A program made the position numbers and the translations under genes. The notes under the pieces were generated by a model. It made no database searches. It saw only the letters and a program-made list of their open reading frames with translations, and was not told where the DNA came from. From Niebla homalea (taxonomy: Eukaryota; Ascomycota; Lecanoromycetes; Lecanorales; Ramalinaceae), in contig JAHGAU010000006.1 in the NCBI GenBank assembly GCA_019925105.1, positions 682,001-746,000 on the forward strand: 64,000 nucleotides of DNA, given 5' to 3'. Numbering within the stretch: position 1 is the stretch's first letter; each line of letters begins with the position of its first letter. Below are positions 1-14,039 of the stretch, piece after piece.

Positions 1-1417
1 TAATTTAAAGGATTAATATTTTCTTTTTAATTTTTAAAATAATTTAACGGAACATATATTCCGCTTAACCGGCGGTAATTAACGTTTAATTAATATTTAA
101 TCAGAAGGCTTTAAAATCCCGAAGGATTTTATTACGTTTCCATACGTACCGGGCTTATACCTTAATAAACCGTATATTAATTAAAGGATGCTTATATATT
201 TATCGAGTTACCCGGGATTATAGCCAGTCCGGGAACTATATATATATTAGAATAACGGCGGTATAATAACCTTAAGATACTTATGGAAAGGTAACGGAAA
301 GGGTATTATTTATGGCGATACCATAAGTAAGGCAACGGGTTACGTACGTAACGTAATTTACCCTATAAAAAACAAATAAAATAAAGCGTTATTATATTTA
401 TTATTAATATTATATTTATATTTACGTTAGCGACGTATCGGCGTAAATTATATTGCTTAAGATTAATTAACTTATATATAATATTAATAAATAAAATAAG
501 CGGATTATTAACGTAAATAAAACGTTTATATAACGTTAACGTTACTTATTATAATAATAATATAGATAATAAGAATATATAATTATATACGTATTAACTT
601 ATAAATACTTATATAAACCCTTAATATATTATACTTATAAGAATGATTAAAATTATTAAAGAAAAAAAAGAAAAAGTTTAAAATAGAATAAAGGTTTTAT
701 TATAATTATACGCTGTTTTTACAATAATACGTATCTTTATTATAACGTAATAAATTAATAATAAAACCTTAAATAATTATTATTTAATATTATAAAGACT
801 TTTTTCTTATTTATTTTTTTTTATTAAATTTTATAAAAAGGTTTTTAATAAGCTTTATAAGTTACGTTAATTATTCGTTAGCGTAAAATACCTTTATTAT
901 ATTACTATTAAATAAATATTATTATACTTATATATATACTTAAGGACTTTTTTCCCTTTACTTTTTTCCCATTGGGTTTAATAATAAGTTTTTAATAAGA
1001 CTTACATTCAGTTAACTTTACGTTAATTTCTTAAATATATCTCTTTATACCTTAAAGATTAACGTATAAAGGGGGAGATAATTATTAATAATTAACGTTA
1101 TCTTTACGCCGGCGTTATAGTAATATGTTATATTATTACGTTAAGGTAAACCGTTAAACCTTGGTAAAGGGCCTTGGTAACGGCCTTAATATACGTTATT
1201 TATAAGCCGTAGCTTAATAGGCATAAAGCGGGGTAATTATTATTTTTACCTTAAATAAAGGTTATACCTTAATTCTTTCTAAGTTCCTTAAAAATTAATC
1301 TTATTATCAATCTATTTATTAAAGTAGTACCTAAGTATCCAGACCGTAACGTTACGTCTTCTACACCTACCTTTATTAGTCCCGCCGGCGTACCGCCAGC
1401 GGAGTCAGTCTAATACT
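1..1417. other. Unassigned AT-rich RIP-mutated DNA
   Basis: No gene is recognisable. The stretch is dominated by TAA/TTA runs with CpG kept and CpA/TpG nearly absent, like the mutated retroelements to the right. A patch at about 1321-1410 is richer in G+C and still has several CpA sites; it may be the edge of an element. It is probably decayed transposon DNA, but I cannot name a family. Confidence 0.5.
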
Positions 1418-2107
1418 TAAGTGGTAATTAAGTTTTAAACTATTTATAAAGGTTTAAACCGGTCTTTAGAATTCCTAAGAAATAATCGCAAGTTATATAA
1501 TACGCTGGCCGGATATAATAAGCCCTTCCCTTTAAGCTATAAATTAAATAATCAAGAATTAAAAAAAACTAAAAAGTAAATTAAAAAAGTAAATAATAAA
1601 ACCGATCGAAAGAATTAATAAATAAATAAAAAGTTAAGATGAATATATTTATAATAATAATTATATTGTATATATATTAAGAATACCAATAGTGCCCTAT
1701 AATGGTTACCGATATAAGACTTTTTTAATTTAATGGTATCCTTTTCGAAGCTCTTCCGTATAAAAGGTAGAGAAGATTAAAATAAATAACTGAAATTTAC
1801 TTTAATTTAAAGGGTAATATAAACTTATAATAAAGCACAATTTATATATACTTATATAATAACCTAAGAGAACAGAAGGACCCCTATTAACGTTATATAA
1901 TTATATATTGATTTAACCTTTTTCTAAAAAAAATATAAAAAAATTAAAATAATTAGAAATATAAAAAATTAAAAAAAATAAAAAAAGATAAAAATAAGAT
2001 ATAGTTACTCGGAGTAACCGTAAACCCCTTTCTTTAAAACATTTTTATTAATATTAATAGTATATTAATAATAATATATTCCATTTTATATATATTTTAA
2101 TATTATT
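1418..2107. repeat. Repeat R2, copy 1
   Basis: This matches 59208-59868 in the same orientation over about 0.65 kb, with differences that are mainly C/T and G/A. Shared landmarks are an AAACCGGTCTTTA segment near the left end, an AAGTAAATAATAAAA segment, and the perfect palindrome GTTACTCGGAGTAAC near 2005-2020. It precedes sequence that may be the start of gypsy G1, so it could be a long terminal repeat or leader. No clean TG...CA ends or primer-binding site were found. Confidence 0.6.
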
Positions 2108-3091
2108 AAAATAAAAAAGGTAAAGTTAAATACTATAATATAAATTAAAAGATTAATTATAATATTATTATTCTTTTTATTATTATTTTAATTTTTTTTT
2201 TAAAAAATATAGATTTTTTTATTTTATATTAAATAAAAAATAAGAAGATTAAGATAAATTCATATAAGTTATAGGGCCATCCGTATTTATTAGTAATTAT
2301 AGGTATTATTAAGGATTACTTAATGATAAACCCTATTAACCTTTCTTTAAGAAGTAATGAAATATTATTAAAAATCCTTTAATCCTTTAAATTTAAAAAG
2401 GAATTAATTAATATATATAAAATAAAAGAAATACTTAAATAGTTTTAAATATTTTCTTTAATAATAATAATAAAGCCGGATACAAAAGAAAACTCTATAA
2501 TATTATTAATAATCTTAGCCTTTACCTTAAAAATATCAGAAACTTTATAATAAAAAATTATAATATAACGCGGAATTAAAACTTTATTTTATAAATTAAA
2601 AGAATTAAACGAATAAGAAAATTAATTAATTAATATATAAAGATGGATCTATAACGTATAAAAAAAGATTAAAAGAAATACTTCCTTTAATTAATTGATA
2701 AATATAATAAATATAAAACTTAAAGGGGACGTAATGTATTAAGTAAAATAACCAGAAATTAAAATATTATTATGAATAAAGTAATAAACGACGTTATAAA
2801 GGAAGATATAAAAAAAACTTCAAAAATATTAAGTTAAGAATTCCTAAAATTAAATCTTCATAACCTTACGGAGTAAATAATAATAATATTAGAATATTAT
2901 CTTAAAGAATTAATTTTATCCTTAATTATTATAAACGTATATGTTATATTATATATAACTTAAATAAAAAGGATATTAAATTAAAAAAACCGGAGAATAT
3001 AATAAATAAAATAATTAAATATATATTAAAAGACGTAATTAATTATTTTAAGAATAATTTAACGGATATAAAACTCCGTAAACGTTTAATA
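2108..3091 (+). pseudogene. Possible gag-proximal part of Ty3/gypsy element G1
   Basis: This is RIP-saturated DNA directly left of LINE A. The 13-bp duplication flanking LINE A shows that this stretch and the DNA from 9420 onward were contiguous before LINE A inserted. Protease, RNase H and integrase of a plus-strand gypsy element follow downstream, so position suggests gag or leader here. I could not identify a capsid domain or zinc knuckle through the many stop codons, so the assignment is positional only. Confidence 0.3.
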
Positions 3092-3128
3092 AAGAACGTA
3101 TATATTTTAGAAAAGTTAGGAGGCTTGG

Positions 3129-4890
3129 ATGGCGACGAACAAAGGGACCCCAGAGGTCCAAAACGATACGTACACGTATAGCTTTTATAATAATGAAGGA
3201 AGTACATTAAATACGATAAATAGAAGTAACGTAATAATTAAGAATAAGGTAATAAACGGGTAAATAACTTTTATTAATAGAAACGGCGACGACGTATACG
3301 GGTAATATAATAATAATAAGCCAGATAACGCTTAAAATAAATAAAGGAATTAAGGTTAATAAAATATATATATTAAAACATATAAAATACGTAATAATAA
3401 TACGGAAATAATAGGTAAATAAAAGGGTAAAAAGGCCGGTATAATATTAATAGCGAAGGGTATAAACGGGGGAAAAGAGTAAAAAAACCGCGGTAAAAGT
3501 ACTATTAAGGGTATATAAAAAAGAAATAAAATTAATAAGGAGGATAAAACCTTAAGGGATTAAAAATAAAAAACGGAGACAATATATTACCCGGTAAGTA
3601 AAAATAAAAGGGCGGTAAAAAAGGCAATAAAAGCCTTAAAAGGACTCCTTATAATAAAATAAAAAAATATTACATTAAAAACTTAACCGATATTATAGAT
3701 TAAATTAAAAAGCATAAAGGATTTCTATATAAAAGTAAGGGTAAAGCTAAAAAAAAAGGAGCGTTTATAAGGCTTTTAAAAGGTAATAATAAAAGCGTTA
3801 ATAAAAAATAAAGACGGCGGTTTAAGGTTAAATATATAAAACGAGGGTATAAAGGCAATAACTTTTTAAATAAGAAAAAGCTAGGTAATAAAGGTAATAA
3901 AAAGGGTACCCGCGGTAAAGAATAAGGGGATAACGGAAGAAAAAGCGGCCGTATTAAGGAAAACGAGGATAATAATAATCTACCTATTTAATAATAAAGA
4001 AAAAAACGCGGTTACGGAAATAAACCTATTATAATTAATAAAGGCTTTTAAAATAATAACGGAATAATTAATAAAATAGATTATTATAATATATAAATTA
4101 TAAATTAAAAATATTTTTTTAATATAACGTTTTTAAAAATAAAAGAAAGCTTAAAAAGGTTTAAGGCTTAAATTAATAGAAAAGATATAAATCGGTTAAA
4201 ATTTTAAGGTAATTATTTACCGTTATAATAAATAAAACATATTTATTACGTTTTATAAAAGTTAAAAAAGAAATTACGTTAAAGAATATAAAAAAGAAAA
4301 ATATAATTCTTTACTTAAGGCTTAAAATTATTAATTATAAGCTTCTTTTAATAATAAAGAAATTTAATTCCTTAAAATACGTAAAAAAATATTTTACCGT
4401 TATATTAAGCGTAACGTTAATAAAAATATATAATAATATCTTAAATAAAAAGATTATTAAAAAAAAATTTCTTAAAATAATTTAATTATAAAATAAAATA
4501 GCGGATATTTATTAATATTTTAAATATTAAAATTATAAATATATTATTATAAAATACTTTAATATTATAAAATACATAATTTACGTTAAAAGCTACGATA
4601 TTTATGAATATATAAAATTAATAATTAAAAAACTTATAAAAAATACGTTTAAATACGTTATATATAATAAGGAGGGATATTTAATATAAAATTCTAAATA
4701 TATAATAAGAATTAAAAAGATTAAGTATAAGGAAACCCGGATAACCACGAAAATCCAACGGTATAATACGTATAAGATTAATTTAATAAGTTAATTAAAA
4801 ATAACCTTAAGATATAAATTTAATTAATTAAATAATAAAAAGTAAATAATAATAACGGATAAAGTAAAAAAAAAAAGTTCCTTAAAATCC
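3129..4890 (+). pseudogene. LINE A ORF1 relic (nucleic-acid-binding, Gag-like)
   Basis: The frame opens ATG GCG ACG AAC AAA GGG (M-A-T-N-K-G) and its first 14 codons are intact. The same start recurs on the minus strand at 22732 and 54951, and in LINE B at 45733 where ATG has become ATA. The first roughly 50 bases keep CpA and TpG; beyond that TAA/TAG codons accumulate. ORF1 of such LINEs usually encodes an RNA-binding protein with zinc knuckles; those cannot be read here. The 3' boundary is approximate. Confidence 0.75.
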
Positions 4891-4899
4891 CGATTTTAA

Positions 4900-7800
4900 A
4901 AGCCGGCCATTTTCTGTTTTTAATAATAACTAGGAAGGTATTAAGTTAGAAAACGTTTAACTTTAATAAAAAGTTTATAACTTAAATAAATATAAAAAAA
5001 GGAGTTTTAATAAAGATTAATATATAATATATTAATGCTTTTAAGAATAATATAATATAATATCCGTAATAAAAGAATTAAAGTAATAATATTAATATTT
5101 AAATTTAAAAAAGTTAAGGATATTAATATTATAATAATATAAGAATTATTATATAACTTATATATATATTTATTTATTAATTTAAGGGAGGGATTTTACT
5201 TAACCTTTAAAAGGAATAAAATAATTAAAATATACCTTTTTATAAATAAATAGCTTAATATAAATAACTAGGATATTATTTATTATAATAAAAACCTTTA
5301 TATATTCCATATTATAAAAGAAAAGGACTTAAAGGGTAACCTTAATATTTATAACGTATATAACCCGTTACCGGTTAATAAAAAAAACTTTTTACGATAT
5401 TATTATTTAAAAAGGTTTTAATTACTTTAAGTAAATATATATTGCTTAAAAACTTTAATTTATATTATTATATATAGAATAAAGAAAAGCGTACGATAAA
5501 CTATATTAAATTAAATAACTTATTAATAATTACCGTTTAAGTTAATTTCTTATTATTAATACTATAAAAAATTATTACGTAAAAAAATTATAAATTTAAA
5601 ATAACGATTAACTTAACCTTTAATATAGAAAAGGTTATTAACGTAATTGTAATATATAAATTATAAAAAAACTTAAAATATAACTTAAATTATATATTAA
5701 TATAAATAACCTTAAAATTAAACCGTTAATATAACTTTATTATTACTAATAAAGAAAACGTAAAAAACGGTTAAGGAAGTAAAGGTTTATATAAAAGCGG
5801 AGGAAACAATAATATAAGTTACGGATTTCCTTTAATTAAATAATAAAAATCGGATCGATTTCTTTATAAAGTAAATAATAAAAATATTAAATAAGGTAAT
5901 TAATAAAATAATCCCGATAATAAAGTTTTCTTAAAAAGTTAAAATTTATTAAAATTTAAAATACATAATTATAACCGTAAAAGTGAAAAAATTAATTAAA
6001 TAAACTTTTAAGTATAAAAATTAAGAAATATTTAATTAATTAAAAGTTACTTAAAAAGAAAAAGAAAAGATTATTAAAAACGTTAAATAAATATATTTTC
6101 AGTTTATAATATATAATTTAACGGTTTTATTTTATAATATTTAAAAATTAATAAAATATAATAAAAAATAAAGTAAGAAATTAAAGTTTATCCTTAAATT
6201 TTTACCCTTTAAGAAACCCAATAATATATTAATTAATACCTTTAAAAATAAAATTAAGGCCCTTAAAAGAGTATTTTTCCCTTTTCCGTTAAAAGTTAAC
6301 TTAAACGATATTAATGATATTATATACTTTAATCCTATATTAATAAATAAAAAAAATAATATAAGATATAATAATTAAAATAATTAATAAATTAAAGAAG
6401 AATAAAGCCTTAAAATTAAATAAACTTCTTAATAAATTCCTATTAATAATAACCTTATTATTTAAGAAAATCTTTATTTTTTTTTTTTAAGTATATTTTA
6501 ACGTTAATTATTACTTACGTAAGTTTAAAAAAATAAAAATAATTATCCTTAAAAAGCTTATTAAGCCGGATTATTTTAAGGTAAAATCTTATAAACTTAT
6601 TATTGATTGATTGATTGATTAATTTATACTACGGATCTAGCTAAGTTAATTCCGGCGTTTCTTAATACGCGGCCTTTTAGCCTTACTGGTAACCGCAAAA
6701 ACCTGATACTTATAACGTTAAGGTAAAACCGGCGTTTACCAGGCCTTTACCCTTTATCCCTTAAGGTAAAGGATATTAACGGCCGTTTAAAAAAAAAATT
6801 TTATTTATATATTTCCTATATTTTAATTTCCTTAAGAAAATCCATAATATTACGATTATATCCTTATAAAGGTTATTTTTAAACTTATTATTCTTTTGTT
6901 CCTTTATATATTTATATTACTTTAATTTTACGTAATACCTTTAAATATCCTTATTAATACTTATATACTTAATATATACCCCTTTTATATTATTATTACT
7001 ATTAACTCCTTTAAAAACTTTTAATAAGCGTTTACTATTATATCCTTACGGCTGTAGAAAATGCTTTCCGGTTCGTATAAACTTATTATATTCCTTTATA
7101 TATTAAGGAAAGCCTTAAAAATAATAATAATAAAAATCCTTAATAATTATATAAAGAATTAAGGACTTCTTCTTAATTAATAAATAAAAATAAAGAAAAA
7201 TCGGTTAATAAAAATAGTTTTTAAAGGATTAATCGACGGTATATATACGGTATAAGGTTATGGGGAAAAATATATTATAAGTTTTCTTTCTTTCAATATT
7301 ATAAATATTTTTAATAAAATAAATTATTAAAAATTATTATATAACTTAAAAAAAAAAAAGGATATTATTTTCTTAATTAAATAAATAAAAAGTTTTTTAA
7401 GCAATTAAATTACGTTAATTAATTTAAGATAAAAAATAAGTTTAATAAAGTCCGTTATAATAAGGATTCCTTAAAGATCGTTTATTTCTTTTATATTATT
7501 TTTATTCTTTAACAATTTATTAATTAAGGAGCTTATTAAATTAAAGTAAAAGATTTAAATTAAAGGCTTTATTAATAACGTTTATTTTTTAATTTATAAT
7601 ATTTTTATACGTATAAATTATTTAAAATTAAAATAAGCTTATAAAGTTTATTTTCAATAAATAAAAACTTATAAGGTTTAATTTATACTATATAAATACG
7701 AACTTATTTATATAATTAAGAACCCGAAGTTATATAATATAATAGTTATAATAAATTTAAGTAAAATTATAATAAAGCCGGCTATTAATATTAAAGTCCT

Positions 7801-9330
7801 TAATTTTTAAATAAATAAGAAGCTTAATTAAAAGGATTATATAAAAAAGGTTTAAAAGAAAATAACTTTATAAGAAAAAAACTTTACTTATCTTATTATA
7901 TTAATATAAAAAGTTACGTTATAAAAGGCCTAAATTATTTATTAAACCATAATAAAATTAATTATAATATACGTTATAATTATTTAATATATACTTAAAA
8001 ATACTCCGGGATATAAAAAAAAGTTTATTTAAATATTATAGAAAGTTTAAAATTAATATTTAAGCATAATTAACAATATTTATATAATAACTTTTATCCC
8101 GGTATTAAAGTTTAAGGTTTTTATACCGTTAATTAAGGTTTTATTAAATTAAATAATTACTTAAATAAAATTAAAAAAATATATATATTTAATTACGATA
8201 ATAGGAAATAAATAGATCTATTAAAATCTTAATAAGTTTTAAATTAAAAAGAATAAATTAAAATTTTTTTTATTAAAATAAAGTAAAAATAAATTTAAAA
8301 AAGTTAACTTTATTGGTATTTCGGAGATTAATTTAAACGTATATAAACTCCCATTAAGCATAAGAAAAACCGAAATTAAAAAGATTTAAAGAATAAAGGC
8401 TATAATAATTATTTTATAAGTTTTAATAAAGTAAATTAAGTATTAATAAAAATATAAGGACTTTATATCTTAAAGTCGTTATTACTTGATTTTTAACGAT
8501 AAAAAGATTATAAATAAGTATTTCCGCCGTTATAATATTATAAAAAATAATAATAATATATTAATAATTTAATTCCGGACGGATAAAAATAATTTAATTT
8601 ATTTCTTATTTATTATATATATCGGAAGTTAAATGAATACCGGATATAAATATAAATAAAAAAGCAGAATACTATATACGTTTTTATTTTTTATTTTTTA
8701 TTTACGGAAATTAAGTTAAGACTTATCGTAAAAGTTAATATTTATAATTATTATTAAATATTATTTATAAAGTAAAATATCCGGATAACCGTTAAGTTTA
8801 TAATATTTACCGGATTATTATTATAGTTTAATTTCGTTATAAAAATAAATAAGGTTATTAAAAATTTTATAAAAAAGGTTTATTACCGGTTAAGGAAAAA
8901 AAAGAGAAACGGAAACCGGCCGCGTTAATTATATAAACCGGAAAATATCTTTTATAACCGTAAAAACATAACAATAAACGTTTATTAAAAGTCTTTAAAA
9001 GAGTTAATAATAATAATAATATAAAAAAGGTATATATTAAGCGTATAAATATTAATAAAAATATTTAAAAATATTACATAAAGTTAAAGCAATATAAATA
9101 TATAAAGGAACGGAAAAATAATAAATTTAAGGGTAATCTTTATAAGGATACGGTCATAATATTACGGATTTTCTTAAGGGAATTAAAATATAAGAAATAT
9201 ATAAATAGATTATTACTTTTTAAACGGCGGTTAATATTTTTTACCTTAAGGGATAAAAGATAAAAGCCTGGTAAACGTCGGTTTTTACCTTAATATTATA
9301 AATATTAGGTTTTTACGGTTATTAATAAAA
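4900..9330 (+). pseudogene. LINE A ORF2 relic (endonuclease and reverse transcriptase)
   Basis: Endonuclease remnants are readable: near 5346-5376 the frame gives IYNVYNPLPV, and near 5440-5470 LLKNFNLYYY, which fits the LLGDFNLHH-type active-site motif of APE endonucleases after G-to-A and C-to-T change. Reverse transcriptase follows on both sides of the nested insertion at 6604-7075; that part aligns with LINE B near 49190-49500 and LINE F near 56990-57200. The 3' part should hold an RNase H-like region as in other Tad-type elements, but I cannot confirm it. Stops occur every few codons, so no product is possible. Confidence 0.8.
6604..7075 (-). mobile_element. 5'-truncated LINE nested in LINE A
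   Basis: This is the last roughly 470 bp of the same LINE family in reverse orientation, beginning with the TGAT-repeat tail and continuing through the CTACGGATCTAGCTAAG terminus. It is flanked by a 14-bp duplication, TATAAACTTATTAT, at 6590-6603 and 7076-7089. Uninterrupted LINE copies at 34390 and 49181 show the joined target sequence, so the insertion into LINE A ORF2 is certain. It carries no complete domain. Confidence 0.93.
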
Positions 9331-10919
9331 TTAAAAAGCCGCGTATTAAGGAACGCCGGAATTAATTTAATTAGATCCGTAGTATAAATCAATCAATTAA
9401 TCAATCAAGAACGTATATAATAAATTTAATTTTTATAAAGCATATTTTAAGGTAAAACGGGTTATAAAAGGAATAAAAAAGAAATAAAAACTTAAAAAGG
9501 AAAAAAAAGATAAAAAAAAATTTTAAAGCTTAAATATTTATAATCAATTAAATTATATAAATAAAGACCTTTAAAGGATTACGTTAAAAGTAAATTTAAT
9601 ACACGTTAATTATGATAAAATTATTTAAGTATTATAAATAAGAAAAGCGCAATAAACTAAATACCCTTTAAAATCGTATAAATAAAAGGCTTTAAAACGT
9701 TTTAATAATATAAATAATACTTATATAATTATTATAAATAATAATACCTTAATAATTTAAATATTAAAACGGACCTTAGAATTTACTTTAATAGAATATT
9801 AATAATTAAGCGGAAAATATAAATTAAAAACCGTAAAATTATTAATAAAATTTATATATTAATTAAAACATTAAAGAAAATAATTAATTTACTTTAAGAT
9901 TATTTAATCCGGTTAAATTTAAAAACCTTTATATTAATAACTTTAAGTTATTTAATATAAAATTATACTTTATATATTATAAATATTATAATATATTCTT
10001 AATAGAAAAGTGTATAAGTTATAAATAAAGATATAACGGAGGTAATATAAGTTTTAATGAAAAGAAATATATATAAAAAAAGGATTCAAATTATAAGAAC
10101 GGGCGTCGTAATACGGATTACCGATTATTATTATTACCGGTAATTATACCGCTTAACGATTAATTAAACGTATTAATAAACGTAATAATTATCGCTTTAA
10201 TTATATAAAAAGAAAGAAAAGCTTTTAATAAGGTTAATAATAAAAAAGTAGTCGACGGCTTTAATTATAAAGTTATTACCGTAAAAAAAGGATACCACTT
10301 TAATAAAAACATTAATTATAAAGTAAGTATAATTATAAATATAGCCGTAAAATAACCATAAAGTAAGGAAAATAATTTTTAAAAAATTGAGCTTATATAA
10401 ATTAAGAAACGAATAAAAAGGAAACTGAAAGGAAAGGCAAGGATTAAAAGGAAAAAAAACTTTAATAAATTATCGGATTATTAAAGGAATAAGCTATAAA
10501 CCTTAAGCGGATTTTATTAATTAATCACATCGTATTTTTTACGATATATTTAATATAACTCTTATTATATTTTTTAAAAAAAAGAATAAATAAATTTATA
10601 AAGAATATATTAAACCTTAACCGTATACGTTATAGGAAGGTTATAATTATTAAAAAAGCCCTTAAGAATAACGGAAAAAGGATATAAAAGACGATTTAAA
10701 ATAAATTACTTAAAATTAATAATATTATAATTATACGCTTAAAATAAAATCCTAAAGCTATACTTAATATAAATAAATAAATATACTTTATAAAAGTAAT
10801 AATTATTTATTAACCGGAATAAATAAATAAGTTATTAAATATAAAAACCGATTAAGGATCGGATATTATTATAATTAATTTAAGTATAATAAGGGAATTA
10901 CGGATAAAAAAAGGCCCTT

Positions 10920-11115
10920 AAAATTACTTAAAGTTAATTACTTAAATATATTAATAATCAACGGAGATTATATATTATTTTATATATAAATTGTATTTAA
11001 TATTTAAGTCGTAAAAATAATTAAATTAATATAAATATTTATAATATTAAAAAATAATTTAAACTATAATATCTTATTAAGATTTTTATAATTAAAGTTA
11101 ATTATAATTAACTTT
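10920..11115 (+). pseudogene. G1 aspartic protease relic
   Basis: The frame reads YNILLRFL*LK near 11065-11100. After undoing G-to-A change this fits the ILG(M/L)PWL motif that closes retroviral-type aspartic proteases of gypsy elements. The catalytic DTG triad is not clear upstream. It lies between the presumed gag and the RNase H/integrase region, as expected. Stops make it non-functional. Confidence 0.5.
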
Positions 11116-13469
11116 AAGATTTAAATAGAGGTATTAAAAATTCAGGATGTTACTTATAAAGAAAATATTTAATTACTTAAACCTTAAATATACCCGTTAA
11201 ATAAGATACGTTAAAAACTAATATATAAAAAGTTATATTATAAAAACGCGATAATATTAAAAAAGAAACTATGTTAAATTTATTTAAGTATAAAAGTAAT
11301 AAGTAAAACTTCAGAATTAAATTTAAAAAAAGAGAATAATAAAGATTAATAAATTATAAAAAAAGAAAAAGTTTAAAGAATAAGATTAACTTTAAAAGCG
11401 TATATTTTAACGACCAGTTAATAAAAGAAAAAGTGTATATTTATATATTTAAGGAAAAGCGGGAATATATAAAAAGTAATTAAAGTAAATAAGGGAAGAC
11501 TAAAAGTAAGTTAAAGCAATAAAACGGGGTAAAAAAAGTAAATTAAATAAAAAGTAAATAAGAACAATTAAGTAAAAGTTTAAAAGAATCGGAAGGGATA
11601 AAACGATAAAAAAAGCATTTAAAAGATAATAAAAAAGCTTAAAAATATTAAGGAAATAATAAAAAAGTTAAAGAAAATATTATAAATAATTTAATTAATA
11701 ATTAATAATTAAAAATAAGTTTCATTTTATATTGATAATAACTTACTGGATAAAAGCGGAAAACAATTAAATCTATAAACTTAATACTTAATAAAATAAA
11801 TAAAAAAATAATATAATATTTAAAGTTATTTTTAATTACGTAAAATAACGTTAAACGGTATAAAGAATATATAATATATAAAGAAAAAATAATATTAATT
11901 AAATTAATAATATTCATAATAATAAAGATAAACAATTATATATATTATGAAAATAACTAATAACTTAAAGAAGTTAATAAAAAAAAGAAAAAAGCTATAT
12001 ATTAAGGTAATATAAAGAAAAAGATAAAGTAAATAAAAAATAAAAATAATAAGAACCATCTATTTATTATAGAAAATATAACCTTAAAAATTAAATAACC
12101 CGATAACTTAATAACTTATTAAGGATTATTAAAGTATAAATATAATACTTATTAAATCTATTTAAAAACCATATATAAAATAACGGATAAATTAACTTTA
12201 AAACTATAAAATAAAGAAATAAATTTTAAGATAAAATTATTATAAGTTATATTCTTAACAAATAAAATAAAAATAAGAAAAAAAAATTAATACTTTAAAG
12301 TTATATAAGGAATTATAAATATAAGTAAAAAAAGAAAATATTATATTAAAGGACATTATCCTAAATAATTAAGTATAACTTAAAATATTTTAAATATTAT
12401 AAACGTATAAAAATATAAACGTAAAAAAACCAAATAAAGTTCTAATAACGGACTTATTCTTATATAAAATAATATTAAGATTAAGGATTAAGTTATATAA
12501 AGTTATTATTAAAAGGTTATCAAATAATAAAAAAAAAATTAAAAAAAATAATTATATAATAAAGAATTAAGTTAAATATATATATAAAATATATGTAAAT
12601 AAATAAGCGAATAAATATATAAAATATATTTTTTATATTTATAAAGAAAGAAAATAAAATTAAACCGCGATTTATATTCAATTATTGCTTTATATATAAA
12701 GTATTACCCGTATTTTATATAAAGGTAATAAAAAAAAGTATATAATTTATTAAGAATTCTATTATATAATTTTTTTTAAATGGCTATAATGTATAAGTAT
12801 TAAGTAATAAAAGTGTATTTTAATAATTAATATTATTTTATTTTTAACGTATTAAGTATTAAATAATTATAATTAATAAAAATACCTTAAAGAATACGTA
12901 CGTTTTTATTTATCTTTATTAAATTTATAAATATTATATTCAGAGTTATCTTTAAATTAAACCTAAAATTATCCTTCTTTATTTTTAAAAGGGATTATAA
13001 CCTCATTAACTTAATTTTTTATTTTAACAATATCTTTAAAGTATATAAGGCATAAAAAAATTCTTTTTTTAAAAGATTATTTTTTCCCGTAAATTCTATA
13101 ACTAAAGTTAAAACTATTATTTATTGAGTTAAAAATTAATATATTAAAAATTAAAATATTAAGAAAAGACTATAAAGTAAAAAGACGTATATAAATTAAA
13201 TTTAAAAAGTATAAAAAGATATTTAATTAACCTATACCGTAAAATATGAGAAACGTTAAAGGATTATTAAGTATCATTAATATAATAAGAAAATAAATTA
13301 AAAACTTTATAAAGATAATTTATTTATTCATCCGCTTAACCGGCAATACAGAATAAAAATAAAAAGAATTAAAAAATTTATCGTTTTAACTTCTATAAAA
13401 TATAATAATAAAAATTGGAGCTTTATTTAAATAAAACCCAAAGATATTAGTCTATATATATATTAATAC

Positions 13470-13800
13470 CTTAAAACACGGAGCCGGATTTTATATTACT
13501 TAAGTCCAGGACGGTTATACCGTTTTACTTATTTATAACTTATATATAATAAATAAGGTAAAACGTAATTATAATACCTATAAATGAGAATTAATAATTA
13601 TTATTATATCTAAAAAGAAATTCTTTTATATATTAAATATAAAAGAAATTTTAATTATATATATAAATTATAAGTTATTTATAGGGTTTATAAATACAGA
13701 TTATTATAAGGATATCTTTATAAAGTAAGTAAGTAAGTTAAAAAGGCTATATATGAAAATTAAATATATTAAAAAAAGAAACCAATAAAGTTACGGATAA
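13470..13800 (+). pseudogene. G1 RNase H relic
   Basis: The translation gives KRNYNTYK.ELIIIII near 13565-13610, which matches the (K/E)NYDTYERELLAIV motif of gypsy RNase H. It is followed near 13670-13715 by LFIGFINTDYYKDIFIK, which fits a DHKPL-GFM-NTDYHEDIF-type stretch. All departures are of RIP type or become stops. It is followed at the expected distance by integrase. Confidence 0.7.
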
Positions 13801-14039
13801 CTTGTTAAGGGTACTATTTAATAACTTAAATTATATATTTAATAAGGTAATAAAGAAAATAGCCTTTAAGGTATAAAAGAATAAAAATAATATAATATAG
13901 TTTTAGAAGAATAAAAAAAGGGAATATTATATTATATTAAAGGAGCTCTTTAAGAAAGCGAGGAAAACTAGAATTAACGCTTATAATAATATATAAATTA
14001 TAATATAATAATTAAAAAGTTATTTAACTTAAAAAAAAA

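Larger units (their letters stand above)
3105..9406 (+). mobile_element. LINE A, full-length non-LTR retrotransposon
   Basis: A plus-strand LINE bounded by a perfect 13-bp target duplication, AAGAACGTATATA, at 3092-3104 and 9407-9419. It has a 24-bp leader, an ORF1 start ATGGCGACGAAC at 3129, an endonuclease/reverse transcriptase region, and an ATCA-repeat tail ending at 9406. Without the nested insertion at 6604-7075 and its duplicated 14 bp it measures about 5.8 kb, the same as LINE D once its insertions are removed. Both frames are destroyed by RIP-type stops. The organisation resembles fungal Tad1-clade LINEs; the clade is inferred. Confidence 0.93.

Noticed and set aside
11702..11935. 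77-codon minus-strand open frame
   Set aside because: It lies within the gypsy G1 gag-pol region on the opposite strand and reads as I/F/L/Y-rich shadow sequence.
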